This document shows, piece by piece, positions 10,259 through 19,444 of a stretch of DNA of 64,000 bases (the stretch's first letter is position 1; every line of letters starts with the position of its first letter). A program made the translations under genes and the position numbers. Origin of the DNA: Silvania hatchlandensis (GTDB lineage: Bacteria > Pseudomonadota > Gammaproteobacteria > Enterobacterales > Enterobacteriaceae); assembly GCF_025564065.1 (NCBI RefSeq), contig NZ_JAMGZK010000041.1, positions 62,001 to 126,000 on the forward strand, written 5' to 3'. The notes under the pieces were generated by a model. The model ran no database searches and had not been told where the DNA came from. It worked only from the letters and a program-made list of their open reading frames with translations.

Positions 10259-10904
10259 GGTGTTGCTCCTTTTCGGGTAACAGTCATCCTGTGTTGCAAG
10301 ACCCTTGCCACCGTCCTGAAAGTGGCAGTTAAAGGCTGTTTTTTCGGAATACGCCTGAAAGTCAGGGGGAGGGTTAACAGAATAATGCACTGTGTCAGTG
10401 CCAGACGGGCGGGTTTGGTGCAGCTCTCTCAACAGGAAAATGTGACTAAGATCGCATCACTTTGTTATCCTCATTACAGCGGTCAAATGCCAAAAAAAGC
10501 TAATAAATATTTTTTACCGTCGCGCTGTGCGGAAAAACCGGGAATTAGCCGAGTCACGAGTGGCATGGGCTGGAAGCAGTTATCCACTATTCCTGTGGAT
10601 AACCATGTGCATTAGAGTTAGAAAACACAAGGTAAGCGAGAGAAGACGCGGCCTGCGCCTGAATTGCTGCGAAACGCGTCTTTTGAAAATATTTATTAAA
10701 TATCAATGCGTTAAATAAAATCAATCACTGTCATCAAACTGTCAAGTGGACCGGCAAAAGTGAAGCGGAACGGCTTGACAAATGTTAAAAATGGAAAAGT
10801 TCTGGGGATAACCGTACCGCTGTGGAATTTTATCTGGTCACCGCCGAAATTTTGCGCAGCTTTGCGCGTTTCATGCCGTAAGCCGCAGTAATATGGGTGT
10901 ATGA
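10259..10904. other. Non-coding region between ABC ATPase and uvrB control elements
   Basis: About 650 bp without a credible gene. It holds the start region of the minus-strand ATPase, the paired DnaA-box element at 10579-10603, and a TTGACA hexamer at 10775-10780 with no good -10 at 17 bp. Short open frames here lack ribosome sites and have no recognisable product. Confidence 0.6.
10579..10603. promoter_or_regulatory. Inverted pair of DnaA-box-like sequences upstream of uvrB
   Basis: GTTATCCAC (10579-10587), 7-nt spacer, GTGGATAAC (10595-10603): perfect 9-bp inverted arms. Each arm matches the core of the DnaA box (TTATCCAC). The E. coli uvrB upstream region is known to contain a DnaA-binding site, so the element is likely the counterpart, about 400 bp before the gene. 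Confidence 0.6.
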
Positions 10905-10924
10905 TACTGTAATTTCATCCAGTA
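10905..10924. promoter_or_regulatory. LexA (SOS) box of uvrB
   Basis: TACTGTAATTTCATCCAGTA: CTG-N10-CAG with perfect TACTG/CAGTA ends. A TATAAA at 10923-10928 overlaps its right edge and is the likely -10 of the SOS promoter, as in E. coli uvrB. LexA binding would block this promoter until DNA damage. Confidence 0.93.
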
Positions 10925-10999
10925 TAAATTACTGGCAAAAATAGCCATCGAGAGTAAAATTACTCACCTGCCGTATAAACCATCATCAGGTCGCCGTTC

Positions 11000-13015
11000 A
11001 TGAGTAAACCGTTCAAACTGAATTCCGCTTTCCGTCCTTCCGGCGATCAGCCTGAAGCGATTCGCCGCCTGAAAGAAGGGCTGGAGGATGGACTCGCACA
11101 CCAGACACTGCTGGGGGTGACCGGTTCGGGTAAAACCTTTACCGTCGCCAACGTTATCGCCGATTTGCAACGGCCGACCATGGTGCTGGCACCTAATAAA
11201 ACGCTGGCGGCGCAGCTCTATGGCGAGATGAAAGAGTTTTTCCCTGATAACGCGGTGGAGTACTTTGTCTCCTACTACGACTACTATCAGCCGGAAGCCT
11301 ACGTTCCCAGCTCCGATACCTTTATCGAAAAAGACGCCTCGGTGAACGAGCATATCGAGCAGATGCGTCTGTCGGCGACCAAAGCGCTGCTGGAACGTCG
11401 CGACGTGGTGGTGGTAGCCTCCGTTTCAGCTATCTACGGGCTGGGTGATCCTGACCTCTACCTGAAGATGATGCTGCACCTGACTCAGGGGATGATTATC
11501 GATCAGCGCGCCATCGTGCGTCGGCTGGCCGAGCTGCAGTACACCCGCAACGATCAGGCGTTCCAGCGCGGGACGTTCCGCGTGCGCGGCGAAGTGATCG
11601 ACGTCTTCCCGGCCGAATCCGATGACGTCGCGCTGCGCATCGAACTGTTTGACGAAGAGGTGGAGCGGCTGTCGCTGTTCGATCCGCTGACGGGTCATAT
11701 CGAGTCGACCATTCAGCGCTACACCATTTACCCGAAAACGCACTACGTCACTCCGCGCGAGCGCATCGTGCAGGCGATGGAAGATATCAAGGTCGAACTG
11801 GCGGATCGACGTAAGAATCTGCTGGAAAACAACAAGCTGCTGGAAGAGCAGCGCCTCAGTCAGCGCACCCAGTTTGATCTCGAGATGATGAACGAGCTGG
11901 GCTACTGCTCGGGTATCGAAAACTACTCCCGCTATCTCTCGGGCCGCGGTCCCGGCGAGGCACCTCCGACGCTGTTTGACTACCTTCCGGCCGACGGCCT
12001 GCTGGTGATCGACGAATCGCACGTCACCGTGCCGCAAATCGGCGGCATGTACCGTGGCGACCGCGCGCGCAAAGAGACGCTGGTGGAGTACGGCTTCCGC
12101 CTGCCGTCCGCGCTGGATAACCGACCGATGAAGTTTGAAGAGTTTGAGGCGCTGGTGCCGCAAACCATCTATGTGTCGGCGACGCCGGGCAACTACGAGC
12201 TGGAGAAATCGGGCGACGACGTGGTGGACCAGGTGGTGCGTCCGACCGGTCTGCTGGATCCGATTATTGAGGTGCGCCCGGTGGCGACGCAGGTGGACGA
12301 CCTGCTCTCGGAGATCCGCATTCGGGCGGCCATCAACGAGCGTGTGCTGGTTACCACTCTCACCAAACGCATGGCTGAAGACCTGACCGAGTACCTCGAA
12401 GAGCACGGTGAGCGGGTGCGTTACCTGCACTCGGATATCGATACCGTCGAGCGCATGGAGATCATCCGCGATTTGCGCCTTGGCGAGTTCGACGTGCTGG
12501 TGGGCATCAACCTGCTGCGTGAAGGGCTGGATATGCCGGAAGTCTCGCTGGTGGCGATTCTGGATGCCGATAAAGAGGGCTTCCTGCGCTCTGAGCGTTC
12601 GCTTATTCAGACCATTGGGCGTGCCGCGCGAAACATCAACGGCAAAGCGATTCTCTACGGCGACAGAATTACTGCCTCAATGGCCAAAGCGATCGGTGAG
12701 ACCGAGCGGCGTCGTGAGAAGCAACAGCAGTACAACGAAGAGCACGGCATCACACCGCAGGGTTTGAACAAGAAGGTGGTGGATATCCTGGCGCTGGGGC
12801 AGAACATCGCCAAAACCAAGGCGAAAGGTCGCGGTAAATCACGCTCACCGGTTGAGGCCGATACCATTGAACTGACGCCAAAAGCGCTGCAGCAGAAAAT
12901 CCACGAACTGGAAGGGCAGATGATGCAGCATGCCCAGAATCTGGAGTTCGAGGAGGCGGCGCAGATCCGCGACCAGCTGCATCAGCTCCGCGATCTGTTT
13001 ATTGCGGCATCGTAA
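11000..13015 (+). CDS. uvrB: Excinuclease ABC subunit B
   Basis: Damage-verification helicase of nucleotide excision repair; receives DNA from UvrA and recruits UvrC. 671 residues (E. coli 673). Walker A GVTGSGKT is residues 39-46. The beta-hairpin that inserts between strands lies in [16 protein letters not shown]; helicase motif VI is [12 protein letters not shown]. The C-terminal UVR domain that contacts UvrC is in about the last 40 residues ([16 protein letters not shown]). Controlled by the LexA box 76 bp upstream and ends at a strong terminator. Confidence 0.99.
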   Translation: MSKPFKLNSAFRPSGDQPEAIRRLKEGLEDGLAHQTLLGVTGSGKTFTVANVIADLQRPTMVLAPNKTLAAQLYGEMKEFFPDNAVEYFVSYYDYYQPEAYVPSSDTFIEKDASVNEHIEQMRLSATKALLERRDVVVVASVSAIYGLGDPDLYLKMMLHLTQGMIIDQRAIVRRLAELQYTRNDQAFQRGTFRVRGEVIDVFPAESDDVALRIELFDEEVERLSLFDPLTGHIESTIQRYTIYPKTHYVTPRERIVQAMEDIKVELADRRKNLLENNKLLEEQRLSQRTQFDLEMMNELGYCSGIENYSRYLSGRGPGEAPPTLFDYLPADGLLVIDESHVTVPQIGGMYRGDRARKETLVEYGFRLPSALDNRPMKFEEFEALVPQTIYVSATPGNYELEKSGDDVVDQVVRPTGLLDPIIEVRPVATQVDDLLSEIRIRAAINERVLVTTLTKRMAEDLTEYLEEHGERVRYLHSDIDTVERMEIIRDLRLGEFDVLVGINLLREGLDMPEVSLVAILDADKEGFLRSERSLIQTIGRAARNINGKAILYGDRITASMAKAIGETERRREKQQQYNEEHGITPQGLNKKVVDILALGQNIAKTKAKGRGKSRSPVEADTIELTPKALQQKIHELEGQMMQHAQNLEFEEAAQIRDQLHQLRDLFIAAS

Positions 13016-13028
13016 ATTCTGCTTACGA

Positions 13029-13064
13029 AGCCCCCTTTACCCATGGTATAGGGGGCTTTTTTTT
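13029..13064 (+). terminator. Terminator of uvrB
   Basis: AGCCCCCT (13029-13036) pairs with AGGGGGCT (13050-13057), followed by a run of T to 13064. A strong intrinsic terminator that separates uvrB from the T6SS locus. Confidence 0.9.
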
Positions 13065-13309
13065 ACCAGGGCGTATGTGTAGGCAAACGCAGAATAATTT
13101 TTATTACGTTCTAATATTCTTTTTTTAAATTGATTGGGTATTTTTCATTTGTTATTAAAATACAATTATCAATTACATCCAGTGTCCAAATTCGGACTAA
13201 ATAATTTGAAGTGTTTTTTATGCTGTAATATTTCTTCCGCGCAAGAAAATAAATATCCCCTCCCGCCTGTCTCTGTAAGGGTTACACACAATAATATAAG
13301 GAATATCTT

Positions 13310-13339
13310 ATGGGTAAAAACGTAACAGCAACGACGTAA
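13310..13339 (+). CDS. Possible nine-residue leader ORF upstream of tssB
   Basis: ATG at 13310 with AAGGAA (13299-13304) 5-6 nt before it, encoding MGKNVTATT and then TAA. The ribosome site is good but the ORF lies 300 bp before tssB and upstream of the candidate promoter. It may be a chance ORF or the remnant of a deleted gene. Confidence 0.2.
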   Translation: MGKNVTATT

Positions 13340-13420
13340 AATATGTTGTTGTAAATTTATGTTACATATTTTTATTTCCTTCCGCCTTTGTGACATTTTT
13401 ATACTCGTTTTATCAGGCTC

Positions 13421-13449
13421 TTGTTCGAAATTATATAGGGGCCTATAAA
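13421..13449 (+). promoter_or_regulatory. Candidate promoter of the T6SS operon
   Basis: TTGTTC (13421-13426), 17-bp spacer, TATAAA (13444-13449), within AT-rich DNA. It would give a 5' leader of about 160 nt before tssB. Found by motif only. Confidence 0.45.
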
Positions 13450-13615
13450 TACTACGTCATGCTTGCTGATAAATGGAATGCGCTCGCTTTTGACCCCGGA
13501 TAGTGATTTACGTCGCATGGCGTAAGCAGGGATGTTGTTCTGGCAATCAAGCCATTCTTATTAATTTCTCGCGGGTACTGACCGTTTTTCTCTATTCCAT
13601 AGAACAGGGACAGCC

Positions 13616-14113
13616 ATGTCTAACTCCTATCAGTCCGAGATCCCCAAAGCCCGCGTTAATATTCAGCTCAGTCTGCACACGGGCGGCGCACAGAAGAAAA
13701 TTGAATTGCCCCTCAAGCTGGTGATGGTCGGGGATTACAGCAATGGTGCTGAACAACGCCCGGTGTCAGAGCGTGAAAAGGTCAACGTTAATAAGCATAA
13801 CTTTAACAGTGTGCTGGCCGACTTCTCTCCTTCCTTAAAACTGTCTGTCGACAACACCCTTGCCAATGATGGTAGCGAAGAGGCCGTGAATCTGACCTTC
13901 CGCGACATGCAGGATTTCACCCCGGAACAGGTCGCCCGCCAAATTCCCCAGCTTAAAGCCATGCTTGCCATGCGCAACCTGCTCCGCGATCTGAAGGCCA
14001 ACCTGCTGGACAACCAGGCCTTCCGTAAAGAGCTGGAAAAAATCCTCCTCGACCCGGCGCTGAGCGCTGAACTGCGCAGCGAGCTCTCTGCCCTTGCGCC
14101 AAAACATCCCTGA
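13616..14113 (+). CDS. tssB: T6SS contractile sheath small subunit TssB (VipA/ImpB)
   Basis: 165-residue sheath protein that interlocks with TssC to form the contractile tube in the cytoplasm. The opening (SYQSEIPKARVNI) and the central LPLKLVMVGDYS and NFNSVLADFSPSL segments are family hallmarks. AGGGA precedes ATG 13616 by 6 nt. First gene of the T6SS operon; tssC follows after 39 bp. Confidence 0.96.
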   Translation: MSNSYQSEIPKARVNIQLSLHTGGAQKKIELPLKLVMVGDYSNGAEQRPVSEREKVNVNKHNFNSVLADFSPSLKLSVDNTLANDGSEEAVNLTFRDMQDFTPEQVARQIPQLKAMLAMRNLLRDLKANLLDNQAFRKELEKILLDPALSAELRSELSALAPKHP

Positions 14114-14152
14114 CGGTTGCGATATTTAACGGATTAACGAGAGAAGATGCTG

Positions 14153-15694
14153 ATGTCTGTACAAAATGAAAATGCCGCTGGCGGCGAAAGCGTAGTGCTG
14201 AAACGTCCTGAAGCAGGCGGTGTGTATGCCTCCCTGTTTGAGAAAATCAATCTGAACCCGGTCTCGTCCCTGAGCGCGCTGGATATCTGGCAGGATGCGC
14301 AGGCGATGTCGGATGCGACGGCCGATGAGCGTCTGACCGCCGGAATGCAGGTGTTCCTGGAATGCCTGAGTAAAGCGGGCGCTAAAGTCGATAAGCTTGA
14401 CAAAAATCTGATTGATCACCATATCGCGGAGCTGGATTTCCAGATTAGCCGCCAGCTGGATGCCGTCATGCACCACGACGATTTCCAGGCCGTCGAATCC
14501 CTGTGGCGCGGCGTGAAGTCGCTGGTGGATAAAACCGATTTTCGCCAGAACGTCAAAATTGAGCTGCTGGATCTGTCCAAAGAGGCCCTGCGCCAGGACT
14601 TTGAAGACGCGCCAGAGATAATCCAAAGCGGTCTGTATAAACACACCTATATTGATGAATACGACACCCCGGGCGGCGAGCCGATTGGGGCGCTGATCTC
14701 CGCGTATGAGTTTGATGCCTCGGCGCAGGACGTGGCGCTGCTGCGCAATGTCTCCAAAGTCGCCGCGGCGGCCCACATGCCGTTTATCGGTTCTGCCGGA
14801 CCCAAATTCTTCCTCAAAGAGTCGATGGAAGAGGTCGCTGCCATCAAAGATATCGGCAATTACTTTGACCGCGCCGAATACATCAAATGGAAATCCTTCC
14901 GCGATACCGATGACTCCCGCTATATCGGCCTGGTGATGCCCCGCGTGCTCGGACGTCTGCCATATGGCCCGGACACGGTGCCGGTGCGCAGCTTTAACTA
15001 TGTCGAAGAGGTTAAAGGCCCGGAACACGACAAATATCTGTGGACTAACGCCTCGTTTGCCTTCGCGGCCAATATGGTGCGTAGCTTTATCAATAACGGC
15101 TGGTGCGTCCAGATCCGCGGCCCGCAGGCCGGTGGCGCGGTACAGGATCTGCCGATCCACCTTTACGACCTCGGCACCGGCAATCAGGTGAAAATCCCGT
15201 CGGAGGTGATGATCCCGGAAACCCGCGAATTTGAGTTCGCTAACCTCGGTTTTATCCCGCTGTCGTACTACAAAAACCGCGATTACGCCTGCTTCTTCTC
15301 GGCGAACTCCACCCAGAAACCGGCGCTGTATGAAACCGCGGATGCCACCGCCAACAGCCGGATTAATACCCGTCTGCCTTACATCTTCCTCCTGTCCCGC
15401 ATTGCGCATTACCTGAAACTCATCCAGCGGGAAAACATCGGTACCACCAAAGACCGCCGACTGCTGGAGCTGGAGCTCAACACCTGGGTGCGCAGCCTGG
15501 TCACCGAAATGACCGATCCGGGCGACGAGCTGCAGGCCTCCCATCCGCTGCGTGATGCGAAAGTGGTGGTCGAGGATATCGAAGATAACCCGGGCTTCTT
15601 CCGCGTCAGACTCTTCGCGATCCCTCACTTCCAGGTGGAAGGCATGGACGTGAATCTGTCTCTGGTCTCGCAGATGCCGAAGGCGAAATCGTAA
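14153..15694 (+). CDS. tssC: T6SS contractile sheath large subunit TssC (VipB/ImpC)
   Basis: Large sheath subunit, 513 residues from ATG 14153. An in-frame ATG two codons earlier (14147) is possible, but the ribosome site GAGAG (14139-14143) is only 3 nt from it and 9 nt from 14153. Conserved blocks include the GVYASLFEKINL start, ESLWRGVKSLVD, and EYIKWKSFRDTDDSRYIGLVMPR (positions about 240-265). ClpV recognises the N-terminal region in other systems. Followed by tssK after 16 bp. Confidence 0.96.
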   Translation: MSVQNENAAGGESVVLKRPEAGGVYASLFEKINLNPVSSLSALDIWQDAQAMSDATADERLTAGMQVFLECLSKAGAKVDKLDKNLIDHHIAELDFQISRQLDAVMHHDDFQAVESLWRGVKSLVDKTDFRQNVKIELLDLSKEALRQDFEDAPEIIQSGLYKHTYIDEYDTPGGEPIGALISAYEFDASAQDVALLRNVSKVAAAAHMPFIGSAGPKFFLKESMEEVAAIKDIGNYFDRAEYIKWKSFRDTDDSRYIGLVMPRVLGRLPYGPDTVPVRSFNYVEEVKGPEHDKYLWTNASFAFAANMVRSFINNGWCVQIRGPQAGGAVQDLPIHLYDLGTGNQVKIPSEVMIPETREFEFANLGFIPLSYYKNRDYACFFSANSTQKPALYETADATANSRINTRLPYIFLLSRIAHYLKLIQRENIGTTKDRRLLELELNTWVRSLVTEMTDPGDELQASHPLRDAKVVVEDIEDNPGFFRVRLFAIPHFQVEGMDVNLSLVSQMPKAKS

Positions 15695-15710
15695 TTAAGG
15701 CAGGAAGCCG

Positions 15711-17051
15711 ATGAAAACGGAACAACCGTTATGGGGCAGGGGGATCATGATCTCGCCCCAGCACTTCCAGCAACAGGCCGCGTATGCGGCCTGGTCTGCG
15801 GAATGCATTGCGCAGATGGGCCTCAATCATCCCTGGGGAGTCATTGAGGCCACCTTTGAACCGGATGCGCTGAAGCTGGGCCGCCTGCATGCCCGTAAGC
15901 TGCATCTGCGGTTTCAGGACGGCACGCTGGTTGATACCCACAATGCTGATGCGCTGCCGTCCGCACTGTTGCTGGACGGCGAATCCCGTGAAACGGTAGT
16001 GCTTCTGGCCCTGCCGCTGCTGCGCGCCAACGGGGGCAACTGCCTGGCACCGGATGCGGTGGCGGAACGTCCGGTGCGTTACCGTCAGCGCTGGCATGAT
16101 GTGCGTAATCAGTTTGGCGATGACACCCGCCAAATCGCCGTGTTGCAGCCAGAGCTGAGCCTGCGCTTTGCACATCAGGACAACAGCGATTACCTGACCT
16201 GTCCGGTTGCCCGGCTGCAGCAGGACTCGCAGGGTGCCTGGACGCTGGATGAGACGTTTCTTCCCCCACTGTTGACTGTGCAAAGCAGTCGCTGGCTGGT
16301 GACCCAGCTGGAACAGCTGATGATCCAGCTTCGCGCCCGCCTGACGCGCCTGATGGCCATGCGCCGTGAGAGCAACGAACGGATGGCCGATTTTGCGGTG
16401 GCGGATGTCTCCCTGTTCTGGCTGCTGAATGCGCTGAACAGCGCAGAACCGCTACTTGGACAGTTTGAGCGTCAGTTGCAGAGTCCGGTAGAACGCCTGT
16501 ATCCGGAGCTGGCGCGCCTGGCGGGCAGTCTCCTGACGTTCTCCCTTGACCATCTTGTCAGCGAGATCCCGGCGTACCAGCATCACCAGCTTAACGCAGT
16601 GTTCCCACCGCTGTTTGAACTGCTGAGTGACCTTCTGGAAGCCAGCCTGCCGTCGCGGGTGGTCGCCATTGATCTTACGCATGACAAACGTCTGCGTCAG
16701 TGGCTGGCCCGTCTGCAGGATCCCCGCCTGCGCGAAGGGGCCGATTACTACCTCTCGGTCCGCTCGTCGATCCCGGTGGCCCAGCTGCAGGAGCAGTTCC
16801 CGCTCCAGTGCCGGGTGGGCAGCCCGGATTTTGTCACCAGCCTGGTGAACCAGTCCCGGCAAGGGATCCCGCTCAGGGCGCTTCGTCATGTGCCTGCGGC
16901 TATTCCGCTGCGTCTGGAAAACCAGTATTTCTCTCTCGACCTGTCCCACCCGGCCGCACTGGAGATGCTGGAGAGCGGCAGCTGCATGTTCTATACGCCG
17001 GGCATGCTGGGCGAGCCAGAGCTTGACCTCTATGCGGTGCTAAGAACATGA
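15711..17051 (+). CDS. tssK: T6SS baseplate-membrane connector TssK (ImpJ/VasE)
   Basis: 446-residue protein whose trimers link the baseplate wedge (TssFGE) to the TssL-TssM membrane complex. The N-terminal motif PLWGRGIMISPQHFQQQ is the family signature, and the C-terminal YFSLDLSHPAALEML block belongs to the conserved head domain. Stop overlaps the tssL start (ATGA at 17048-17051). Confidence 0.95.
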   Translation: MKTEQPLWGRGIMISPQHFQQQAAYAAWSAECIAQMGLNHPWGVIEATFEPDALKLGRLHARKLHLRFQDGTLVDTHNADALPSALLLDGESRETVVLLALPLLRANGGNCLAPDAVAERPVRYRQRWHDVRNQFGDDTRQIAVLQPELSLRFAHQDNSDYLTCPVARLQQDSQGAWTLDETFLPPLLTVQSSRWLVTQLEQLMIQLRARLTRLMAMRRESNERMADFAVADVSLFWLLNALNSAEPLLGQFERQLQSPVERLYPELARLAGSLLTFSLDHLVSEIPAYQHHQLNAVFPPLFELLSDLLEASLPSRVVAIDLTHDKRLRQWLARLQDPRLREGADYYLSVRSSIPVAQLQEQFPLQCRVGSPDFVTSLVNQSRQGIPLRALRHVPAAIPLRLENQYFSLDLSHPAALEMLESGSCMFYTPGMLGEPELDLYAVLRT

Positions 17052-17737
17052 GTGAACGTCAACGCGGCGCGGCCGCATTCATTGATATCGATGCTCTGCT
17101 GCAAAACACCTGGCTGCAGGTGATCAGTCTGCGTCATGGTCCCGAGTTTCAGGATGGTGAGGGTCGCGCGCTCTGGGACCGCTGCGTGGCGGATATTGAG
17201 CGCGTGCAGCAGGCACTGAAGGCCAGCGAGCTGGATGAGACTAGCTGTCAGCATATCCTTACCGCCCAGTGCGCATTGCTTGATGAAGCGGTGAAAGGCC
17301 GCAGCGTTCAGGATGATGCCTGCGTGCAGTGGTACAACATTCCGCTTCAGGGGCATTTTCTCGGAACGATGGATGCCGGGGATACCCTGTGCGATCGCAT
17401 GCGGGACGTGCTGCGCCAGCCCGATCCGGAAAGTGCCGTTCTGACCTGCTTTCAGCGGGTCATGATGCTGGGTTTTCTGGGCAGCTTCCGCTCGCTCAAC
17501 GATCCGATCCGCAAGAAGCTGGTCAGCACCCTCAGCGAACATGTTGCGCCTTTCAGCTATCCGCAAACGCACCCGGTGCTGGTGGAAAGCCGCGCCGGGC
17601 GCAGTATCGGCGGTGGGTTCTCCTCGTGGCTGGTCTGCATCGTATTCAGTGTGGTGCTGGTCGTGGCGCTGTGGTGGGGGCTGGATTACTGGCTGGATCA
17701 CACGCTGGCAACGCTGTTGCCGGGGGCGGTGAAATGA
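17048..17737 (+). CDS. tssL: T6SS inner-membrane protein TssL, DotU family
   Basis: 229 residues: a cytoplasmic all-helical DotU domain followed by a single C-terminal membrane anchor (about residues 195-214, LVCIVFSVVLVVALWWGLDY) and a short periplasmic tail. It is the short form, with no OmpA domain of its own; the next gene supplies one on a separate protein. The CALLDEAV and QWYNIPLQGHFLGT segments are typical of DotU. Coupled to tssK by 4 bp and to the next gene by 4 bp. Confidence 0.95.
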   Translation: MSERQRGAAAFIDIDALLQNTWLQVISLRHGPEFQDGEGRALWDRCVADIERVQQALKASELDETSCQHILTAQCALLDEAVKGRSVQDDACVQWYNIPLQGHFLGTMDAGDTLCDRMRDVLRQPDPESAVLTCFQRVMMLGFLGSFRSLNDPIRKKLVSTLSEHVAPFSYPQTHPVLVESRAGRSIGGGFSSWLVCIVFSVVLVVALWWGLDYWLDHTLATLLPGAVK

Positions 17738-19440
17738 GTCCTGCGCAACAGCGCCTGCTTGCACTGTGGGCCGTATTGCTGAGCGGCGTGGTGTGTCTGG
17801 TCTTTTTGCCCGTTTCCCGGCTGGCATCGGTGCTTATTTTGCTGGCCGTCTGGGGGCTGATTGCTGCGGTCTGGTATGTGGCCAGTCGTCGTTCAGAGCA
17901 TCAGGTGACGGTACGCCTCGATAATCTGCCTGAAGCGACGTACCGCCAACCGGTGGTGCTGGTCTGTGGTGATTTGCCACAGGCGTGGCCAGAACAGTCG
18001 CAGGCCCTGATTGTGCCTCAGGGCTGCTGGATTAGGGTGGAAAAGCATCAGGATCTGGAGCAGATCGCTCGCCAGCTGCTGTGGTTGCGCCCGGACTGGG
18101 GGCGTCAGCTTTCGGTAATAGTCAGCGTTTGTCCGCAGAAGCACACCGATACCGAGGCGTTGACCAGCGACCTGCTGGCCCTGCGCTGGCAAATCAGTCA
18201 GCTACGTCGGGAGACCGGACATTCTTTTCCCCTGGTGCTGAGCGGCCAGGCGGGCAGTGCGATCATGAACGATATGCTCTGGCAGGCGGCCATTTCCAGC
18301 GAGGGCGTTCACGTCTGGCGGGCGTCCTCCGCGCCTTGCTCGATTGCGGCCTGGGTCACCACGGGCGGGGCGATGGCCATGCAGCAGCAGGTGCTGATGA
18401 ACAGCCTGATAGGTTGGTTCCATCAGCATGTTAAATCGGTGTTTATCGACAAAAATCCGGACATTCCTGCTATTGCCCCCACGGCGGTGCTGTGGGGAAT
18501 GGGGCCGAGGCTTGCCGGGAGTCTGGCGTCATCGGTCTGGACCGCCTGGCTCTCCCGCCACACCGCGATGCAGCGCGTTGCCGGGTGGCAAACGCAGGGA
18601 ACCGACAGTACAGCGACGTCACTGCTGCCGGACTTCGTCCTGCCGCTGCTACCAGAGGGGCAGGGGCTCACTCCGCGACAGCGAAGCTTGCGCTGCGGGC
18701 TGACGATGTTCACCGGCGCCGTTATCGCTGCCCTGCTCTGCAGCGGCTGGAATAACCATCAGCTGGTGCAGCGTCTGAGCTTTGATATTCACCGCTATAA
18801 CCGTATTCCGATGGGGAACCCCGTTCTGAAAGCCGAGGCGGTTAGCGTATTACGCGCCGATGCGGCGCAGTTGGATGAGTGGGCACGCAGCGGCGCACCT
18901 GTACGGATGAGTCTGGGATTGTATCAGGGAACACGCCTGCACATGCCGGTGCTGAACGCCATCCGTTCATATCTCCCGCCGCCCCCACCGTCGGTTCCTG
19001 AACCTCAAGCTATCCCGAAAATCGTTCGTCTCGACAGCATGTCGCTGTTCGACTCCGGTAAGTCTGTGCTGAAAAGCGGCTCCACCAAAATGCTGATCAA
19101 TTCTCTGGTAGGGATCAAAGCGAAGCCGGGCTGGCTGATCGTGGTCAGCGGCCATACCGACAACACCGGCAACCCACAGCTGAACCAGACCCTGTCCCTG
19201 AAGCGTGCCGAAGCAGTACGGGACTGGATGCGGGACATCGGGGATGTGCCGGAAAGCTGTTTTGCGGTGCAGGGCTATGGCGAAAGCCGCCCTGTCGCCA
19301 CCAATGACACCCCGGATGGGCGTGCGCTCAACCGCCGTGTCGAAATCAGTCTGGTTCCGCAGGCCAATGCCTGCCTGATGCCAGGCAATACCCCGGCGTC
19401 ATCGCAGGATGATGGCGCATCACAACACAATGGAGAGTAA
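17734..19440 (+). CDS. T6SS accessory membrane protein: TssM-like N-terminal part with C-terminal OmpA peptidoglycan-binding domain
   Basis: 568 residues from ATG 17734, coupled to tssL. Two membrane segments at about 8-27 and 30-50, a cytoplasmic domain, a third membrane segment near 319-340, a periplasmic linker with a proline run (SYLPPPPPSVPEPQ), then an OmpA domain from about 430 with the peptidoglycan-binding pattern SGHTDNTGN...LSLKRAEAV...GYGESRPVATN...NRRVEI. The three-segment layout and the GAPVRMSLGLYQGTRLHMPV stretch resemble TssM of this same locus (GTPWYLRFGLSHSPQLLSAV), so I read the first 400 residues as a shortened IcmF-like part. Likely anchors the membrane complex to the cell wall, as TagL does elsewhere. 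Confidence 0.85.
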   Translation: MSPAQQRLLALWAVLLSGVVCLVFLPVSRLASVLILLAVWGLIAAVWYVASRRSEHQVTVRLDNLPEATYRQPVVLVCGDLPQAWPEQSQALIVPQGCWIRVEKHQDLEQIARQLLWLRPDWGRQLSVIVSVCPQKHTDTEALTSDLLALRWQISQLRRETGHSFPLVLSGQAGSAIMNDMLWQAAISSEGVHVWRASSAPCSIAAWVTTGGAMAMQQQVLMNSLIGWFHQHVKSVFIDKNPDIPAIAPTAVLWGMGPRLAGSLASSVWTAWLSRHTAMQRVAGWQTQGTDSTATSLLPDFVLPLLPEGQGLTPRQRSLRCGLTMFTGAVIAALLCSGWNNHQLVQRLSFDIHRYNRIPMGNPVLKAEAVSVLRADAAQLDEWARSGAPVRMSLGLYQGTRLHMPVLNAIRSYLPPPPPSVPEPQAIPKIVRLDSMSLFDSGKSVLKSGSTKMLINSLVGIKAKPGWLIVVSGHTDNTGNPQLNQTLSLKRAEAVRDWMRDIGDVPESCFAVQGYGESRPVATNDTPDGRALNRRVEISLVPQANACLMPGNTPASSQDDGASQHNGE

Positions 19441-19444
19441 TTCA

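Larger units (their letters stand above)
13065..13615. other. AT-rich leader region of the T6SS locus
   Basis: 550 bp of AT-rich DNA without a normal gene, unlike the GC-rich genes on both sides. This composition is typical of H-NS-silenced upstream regions. It holds a promoter-like pair at 13421-13449 and a nine-codon ORF with a ribosome site (13310-13339). Confidence 0.6.

Noticed and set aside
11426-12430. 334-codon minus-strand frame inside uvrB
   Set aside because: Shadow of uvrB codon bias.
14126-15628. 500-codon open frame on the minus strand across tssC
   Set aside because: Fully antisense to tssC with no recognisable motif or ribosome site.
17329-17733. Upstream extension of the OmpA-domain gene through tssL
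   Set aside because: It lies inside tssL in another frame; the ATGA overlap at 17734 is the natural start.
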